DNA from: Candidatus Bathyarchaeota archaeon
GTDB taxonomy: Archaea; Thermoproteota; Bathyarchaeia; Bathyarchaeales; Bathyarchaeaceae
Direction: 5' to 3'
DNA length: 9,385 bases
Assembly (NCBI GenBank): GCA_014859755.1
Contig: JACUTO010000052.1
Coordinates: 1 to 9,385 of the forward strand
Shown: positions 6,379 to 9,385 of the stretch, piece by piece
Position numbering within the stretch: position 1 is the stretch's first letter
Layout: every line of letters begins with the position of its first letter
Translations under genes and position numbers: made by a program
Notes under the pieces: model-generated
Told to the model about the DNA's origin: nothing
The model's database searches: none
Seen by the model: only the letters and a program-made list of their open reading frames with translations

Positions 6379-7748
6379 TCTGCCAACCCTCTAGCCTTTC
6401 TTTCCTGTTTTGTCGTCTTGACAACCAGCTCAACCTGCTTTAAGGCAGTACCCAAGTAATTTCGCGGATCTAACGCTTCATCAATCTCCTTTTCCCTCAA
6501 CATTTTATGCACAGTACCGTTTTCAACGAGAATTTCTTTGAAAGACCTTTTTTCAACATCACTTTTTATCGCTAAGCTTCGAACGAGTTCATGAGCTTTT
6601 TGACGATCCATACCCTTCCTCGCTAATGCCAACATAACCGCCTCCGACATCATTCGCCCCTGCGTTAACTCCATGTTTTTCAGCATCCTTTGTTCATCAA
6701 CCTGCAAACCCGTTAAAACGTTCGCCATCAAAACCAGCATGTAATCGGTGAGGACGCACGCTTCGGGGATTATGAATCGCTCGGTGGAGGATTGGGTTAG
6801 ATCTCGTTCATGCCATGTAGGAACGTTTTCCAGAGACGGCGCAACAAGGCTTCTCATGATCCTTGCCAGCCCGCAAGCCCTTTCACAGACCATGGGATTG
6901 CGTTTGTGAGGCATCGTTGAACTGCCAACCTGCCTCATCCTTTCAAAAGGCTCAAAAACCTCTCCTATTTCCGGCCTCTGCAATTCTCGAATTTCAGTGG
7001 CTATCTTATCCAGCGTAGATGCGATTATGGCTAGGATGCAGATGAATTCAGCGTAACGATCCCTCTGTAGGATTTGCGTGGAAATCTCAGCTGGTTTGAC
7101 GCCCAATCTTTTCATGACAAGTTCCTGTATTTTCAGTGCGTGTGGACCGAAGCCGGCTTGGGTTCCGACGGCGCCACTCATCTTCCCAACTATTAGACGC
7201 TCTCTACACTCTTGGAGACGTTGAAAGTGCCTAGCCACTTCCCTCATCCAGACAGCGAACTTGAATCCTAACGTGATTGGTAGGGCATGCTGGCCGTGAG
7301 TCCGGCCCATCATCATGGTTTCCTTGTATTGTTCCGCTCTCTTAATCAGAACCGTTTCTACGTCGTTCAGTCTTTTTTCAATAAGATTCAGAGCTTCTTT
7401 CAGCTGAAGGGCAGTTGCCGTGTCAAGAATGTCAGAGCTTGTGGCTCCGAGGTGAACGTAGGCCCCGCTTGGTCCACAGGCTTCAGCCAGTGCTCGAACC
7501 AGCGCCATTACGTCATGCTTGATTTCTCGTTCAATTTCTTTCACGCGACTCAGCTTAACATGCTTTGTCGAGGCCGTCTCCACAATTTTTTCAGCATCTC
7601 GTTTCGGAATGTCTCCAATTTCGCTATGCGCCCAAGCTAAGGCAGCTTCCACTTCTAGCATCTTTTGAAGTCTATTTTCCTCGTCAAAAATTCTCCTCAT
7701 TTCAGGCGTTCCGTAACGACCCGTATCAATTGGAAGAATAGGCAACAT
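6375..7748 (-). CDS. purB: Adenylosuccinate lyase
   Basis: The 457-residue enzyme belongs to the fumarase/aspartase superfamily. It releases fumarate twice in purine synthesis, from SAICAR and from adenylosuccinate. Numbered from the ATG at 7748, the protein shows His78 (KHDV), the block HLGATSSDILDT (99-110), GRTHGQHALP (148-157) with His151, and the family signature GSSTMPHKRNP (275-285) with the loop serine Ser276. The key catalytic positions of PurB are therefore present and the length is normal. The frame is open to an ATG at 7772, but a good Shine-Dalgarno (GGAGGAG, 7759-7753) lies between the two and points to 7748. The first codons MLPILPIDTGRYGTPEM look like a normal PurB N-terminus. 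It converges with hel308 and diverges from the asparagine-synthase-like gene. Confidence 0.95.
   Translation of the reverse strand: MLPILPIDTGRYGTPEMRRIFDEENRLQKMLEVEAALAWAHSEIGDIPKRDAEKIVETASTKHVKLSRVKEIEREIKHDVMALVRALAEACGPSGAYVHLGATSSDILDTATALQLKEALNLIEKRLNDVETVLIKRAEQYKETMMMGRTHGQHALPITLGFKFAVWMREVARHFQRLQECRERLIVGKMSGAVGTQAGFGPHALKIQELVMKRLGVKPAEISTQILQRDRYAEFICILAIIASTLDKIATEIRELQRPEIGEVFEPFERMRQVGSSTMPHKRNPMVCERACGLARIMRSLVAPSLENVPTWHERDLTQSSTERFIIPEACVLTDYMLVLMANVLTGLQVDEQRMLKNMELTQGRMMSEAVMLALARKGMDRQKAHELVRSLAIKSDVEKRSFKEILVENGTVHKMLREKEIDEALDPRNYLGTALKQVELVVKTTKQERKARGLAD
6396..6411 (+). terminator. Candidate U-rich terminator of the gins23-mcm-hel308 operon
   Basis: Plus-strand CTTTCTTTCCTGTTTT at 6396-6411 begins 18 bases past the hel308 stop, inside the end of purB. 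It contains three T-runs, the usual form of archaeal terminators. No intergenic space exists, so the operon's 3' end must fall in purB. Inference from composition. Confidence 0.35.
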
Positions 7749-7752
7749 CGCT

Positions 7753-7759
7753 CTCCTCC
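7753..7759 (-). promoter_or_regulatory. Shine-Dalgarno of purB
   Basis: GGAGGAG on the minus strand (7759-7753), with the GGAGG core six bases before the ATG at 7748, decides that start over the upstream ATG at 7772. Confidence 0.65.
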
Positions 7760-7775
7760 GGAAACGATACATAAA

Positions 7776-7830
7776 TGTATTAAACTAACCTTTACCAGTT
7801 TCGCTGATTAAGGTATCCTTCGACGGAGAT
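7776..7830. promoter_or_regulatory. Divergent promoter region of purB and the asparagine-synthase-like gene
   Basis: The 90 bases between the two starts hold one A/T-rich core, TGTATTAAAC (7776-7785). Read forward, TATTAAA (7778-7784) could start transcription near 7807 for the gene at 7839, whose Shine-Dalgarno GGAGA lies at 7825-7829. Read backward, GTTTAATACA could serve purB, with a transcript start close to the Shine-Dalgarno. Sharing of one element by both genes is possible but not shown. Confidence 0.35.
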
Positions 7831-7838
7831 TTCTGAGT

Positions 7839-9302
7839 ATGGGTGCGATAGTAGCTGCCGTGAACAGGAAGGGAGAAAACGCTGTTCCCACGGCGGTTGC
7901 CATGCTCAAGGAATTAACGCATAGGGGATTTGACGCCCACGGAGTTGCCACGCCGAACTCAGCGATAACAGCTAAATCAATTGAGGAAATTGCCGTCAAA
8001 AACATTAGCTCTAGCGTTGTCTTGGGTCATAATCTTTCCCGCATCCTCCCGAGAGATCAATCGCAACCAGTTCAAGGCGATGGTTTCACACTTGTTTTCG
8101 AAGGTCGGTTGTTTCCCGCCCCCAACTTATCAGAGGTTAACGAAATTGGTGAAAAACTTGGGTCTAATCCCCAGAGAAACGTCAGCCAAGTTATCAAAAA
8201 GCTTGAAGGGGCTTACGCCTTTGCCATCGCGGTTCCCAACAAGATAATTGCTGGCCGAGACATGTTTGGAACAAATCCGTTTTATTATGGCGAAAACAAT
8301 AGAACATGCGCTGTAGCGTCTGAACGTAAAGCTTTGTGGACGCTTGGGATAAGGAATGTGAAGTCGTTTCCTCCAGGACAAATAGCGGTGGTCAACGCTC
8401 AAGGCTTCTCCTTCAAACCAATCAAAACCATAGCGCAGCCTCCCCAAGAAGAGGTGGACATGGAGACTGCAGCTCAGCGCCTCCAAAATCTTCTCTTAGA
8501 ATCGACGAGGAAGAGGGTTTCAGACCTCGAGAAAGTAGCGGTAGCCTTTTCAGGCGGCCTAGACAGCAGTGTCATCGCTGTTCTAGCTAAAAATTGTGGA
8601 ATAAACGTTCAGCTTGTTTCGGTTGGTTTAGAAAATCAGCCTGAAGTCGAGTTTGCAAAGACCGCAGCAGAAGCGTTGGGATTACCCCTCCATCTTCAGA
8701 CGTACACAATGAGCGATGTTGAACAGGTTCTTCCAAAGGTTTTGTGGCTAATCGAGGAGCCCAATACAGTCAAAGCCAGCATAGCTATCCCATTTTATTG
8801 GACGGCTGAAAACGCATCGAAGCTGGGATGTAATGTTCTCTTGGCTGGGCAGGGAGGCGACGAACTTTTCGGAGGTTACCAGAGGTATCTTAGAGACTAT
8901 GCACAATTTGGTGTTGAGGCGGTGCAGAACATCATGTACCGCGACGTAGCGAAGTCTTACGAGACAAACTTTCAAAGGGACAACCAAGTTTGCTCCTTCC
9001 ATAAGGTGGAGCTGCGGCTTCCATTCGTGGACCGTGACGTTGTGCATTTCTCATTAGGCTTGCCCCTGAGTTTGAAGATTGAGTCTGCTGAAGACAGGCT
9101 TCGAAAAAAAGTTTTGCGAGAGGTGGCTCAAAACCTCAGCATACCTCTGTTCATTGCTAACAAAACCAAAAAGGCGGTTCAATACACGACTGGAGTGAAT
9201 AAAGCCCTTCAAAGATTGGCGAAAAGGAAAGGGCTAACCTTGCGAGAATACATTGAAAAGAATTTCAAAAAGGTATATCCTCCATTGGAAGTGCCAAGAT
9301 GA
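7839..9302 (+). CDS. asnB: Asparagine synthase-like protein lacking the glutaminase cysteine
   Basis: The 487-residue protein has the two-domain layout of glutamine-hydrolysing asparagine synthase. The N-terminal class II amidotransferase fold (about 1-190) is recognisable (LTHRGFDAHGVA, LEGAYAFAI, GRDMFGTNPFYY). However, the protein begins Met-Gly-Ala-Ile where the family has Met-Cys-Gly-Ile, so the N-terminal cysteine nucleophile is absent, and HRGPDG and NGEIYN are also altered. The C-terminal synthetase domain looks intact: ATP-pyrophosphatase loop SGGLDSS (238-244), AGQGGDELFGGY (336-347), and ELRLPFVD (391-398). It probably activates a carboxylate (aspartate or another substrate) with ATP but takes ammonia from outside, or serves another amide-forming reaction. 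The ATG at 7839 has GGAGA at 7825-7829; an in-frame TAA at 7809 leaves no room for an upstream Cys start. It overlaps the next gene by ATGA. Confidence 0.85.
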   Translation: MGAIVAAVNRKGENAVPTAVAMLKELTHRGFDAHGVATPNSAITAKSIEEIAVKNISSSVVLGHNLSRILPRDQSQPVQGDGFTLVFEGRLFPAPNLSEVNEIGEKLGSNPQRNVSQVIKKLEGAYAFAIAVPNKIIAGRDMFGTNPFYYGENNRTCAVASERKALWTLGIRNVKSFPPGQIAVVNAQGFSFKPIKTIAQPPQEEVDMETAAQRLQNLLLESTRKRVSDLEKVAVAFSGGLDSSVIAVLAKNCGINVQLVSVGLENQPEVEFAKTAAEALGLPLHLQTYTMSDVEQVLPKVLWLIEEPNTVKASIAIPFYWTAENASKLGCNVLLAGQGGDELFGGYQRYLRDYAQFGVEAVQNIMYRDVAKSYETNFQRDNQVCSFHKVELRLPFVDRDVVHFSLGLPLSLKIESAEDRLRKKVLREVAQNLSIPLFIANKTKKAVQYTTGVNKALQRLAKRKGLTLREYIEKNFKKVYPPLEVPR

Positions 9303-9385
9303 CGGAAACAGCCGTAGTGTTTACACCTAGGTATTTGGATCACAAAACCGGGCTTGGCCACCCGGAATCTCCTGCCCGCCTCAGG
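9299..9385 (+). CDS. Histone deacetylase/AcuC-family protein (5' end only)
   Basis: The first 29 codons are visible, running off the window. The protein begins MTETAVVFTPRYLDHK and continues TGLGHPESPARLR. H-x-x-x-x-G-x-x-H-P-E-x-P-x-R-L is the N-terminal signature of the zinc-dependent histone deacetylase/AcuC/acetylpolyamine amidohydrolase superfamily. These enzymes remove acetyl groups from lysines or polyamines; which substrate applies here cannot be told because the zinc-binding part is outside. The ATG lies in a 4-base ATGA overlap with the asparagine-synthase-like gene, and GGAAGTG at 9287-9293 can act as its ribosome site. The two genes are therefore almost certainly co-transcribed and translationally coupled. 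Confidence 0.8.
   Translation, partial: MTETAVVFTPRYLDHKTGLGHPESPARLR

Noticed and set aside
7749..7772. ATG at 7772 as the start of purB
   Set aside because: The GGAGGAG Shine-Dalgarno lies downstream of it and is well placed for the ATG at 7748; the added residues (MYRFRRRA) are encoded by that ribosome site.
1..9385. CRISPR array, insertion sequence or toxin-antitoxin island
   Set aside because: There are no regularly spaced repeats, no transposase motifs and no terminal inverted repeats; the AbrB-like protein has no recognisable toxin partner.

Overview
The window looks like a chromosomal segment from an archaeon. The evidence is the gene content: a GINS subunit directly upstream of MCM, a Hel308 helicase, the first codons of a clamp-loader (RFC) subunit, A/T-rich TATA-type promoters, and Shine-Dalgarno sequences of the GGAGG type. 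The gins23-mcm arrangement, known from Sulfolobus, and the overall mix point to the TACK group, possibly a Bathyarchaeia-like lineage. That placement is inference, not demonstrated.

Layout. At the left edge (1-38, minus strand) the first 12 codons of an RFC subunit, probably the small one, are visible. Next, also on the minus strand, come a small AbrB-like protein (155-289) and a winged-helix regulator (290-571). These two share one reading frame and are separated only by a TGA. A roughly 110-base divergent promoter region separates the regulator from a six-helix, half-size MFS-type membrane protein (681-1259, plus). A poorly supported 46-codon ORF and an A/T-rich intergenic stretch follow, ending in a TATA box.

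The core of the window is a plus-strand operon, gins23 (1526-2098), mcm (2095-4131) and hel308 (4147-6378). It supplies two parts of the archaeal replicative helicase (MCM and GINS) plus a helicase for stalled or branched forks. gins23 and mcm overlap by 4 bases, and hel308 follows after 15 bases. All three, and the RFC gene, start with TTG. hel308 ends tail-to-tail with purB (6375-7748, minus): one CTAG palindrome provides the TAG stop of both genes.

purB diverges from an asparagine-synthase-like gene (7839-9302, plus). Its synthetase domain looks intact, but the N-terminal glutaminase domain begins Met-Gly-Ala instead of Met-Cys-Gly, so the nucleophile needed to release ammonia from glutamine is missing. 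This gene overlaps by 4 bases (ATGA) the start of a histone-deacetylase/AcuC-family gene (9299 to the window end).

Most of the window is conserved archaeal housekeeping. The points most worth a second look are the cysteine-less asparagine synthase coupled to a deacetylase-family gene, the in-frame wHTH/AbrB-like pair next to a half-size transporter, and the gins23-mcm-hel308 operon. I see no CRISPR array, insertion sequence, rRNA or tRNA.
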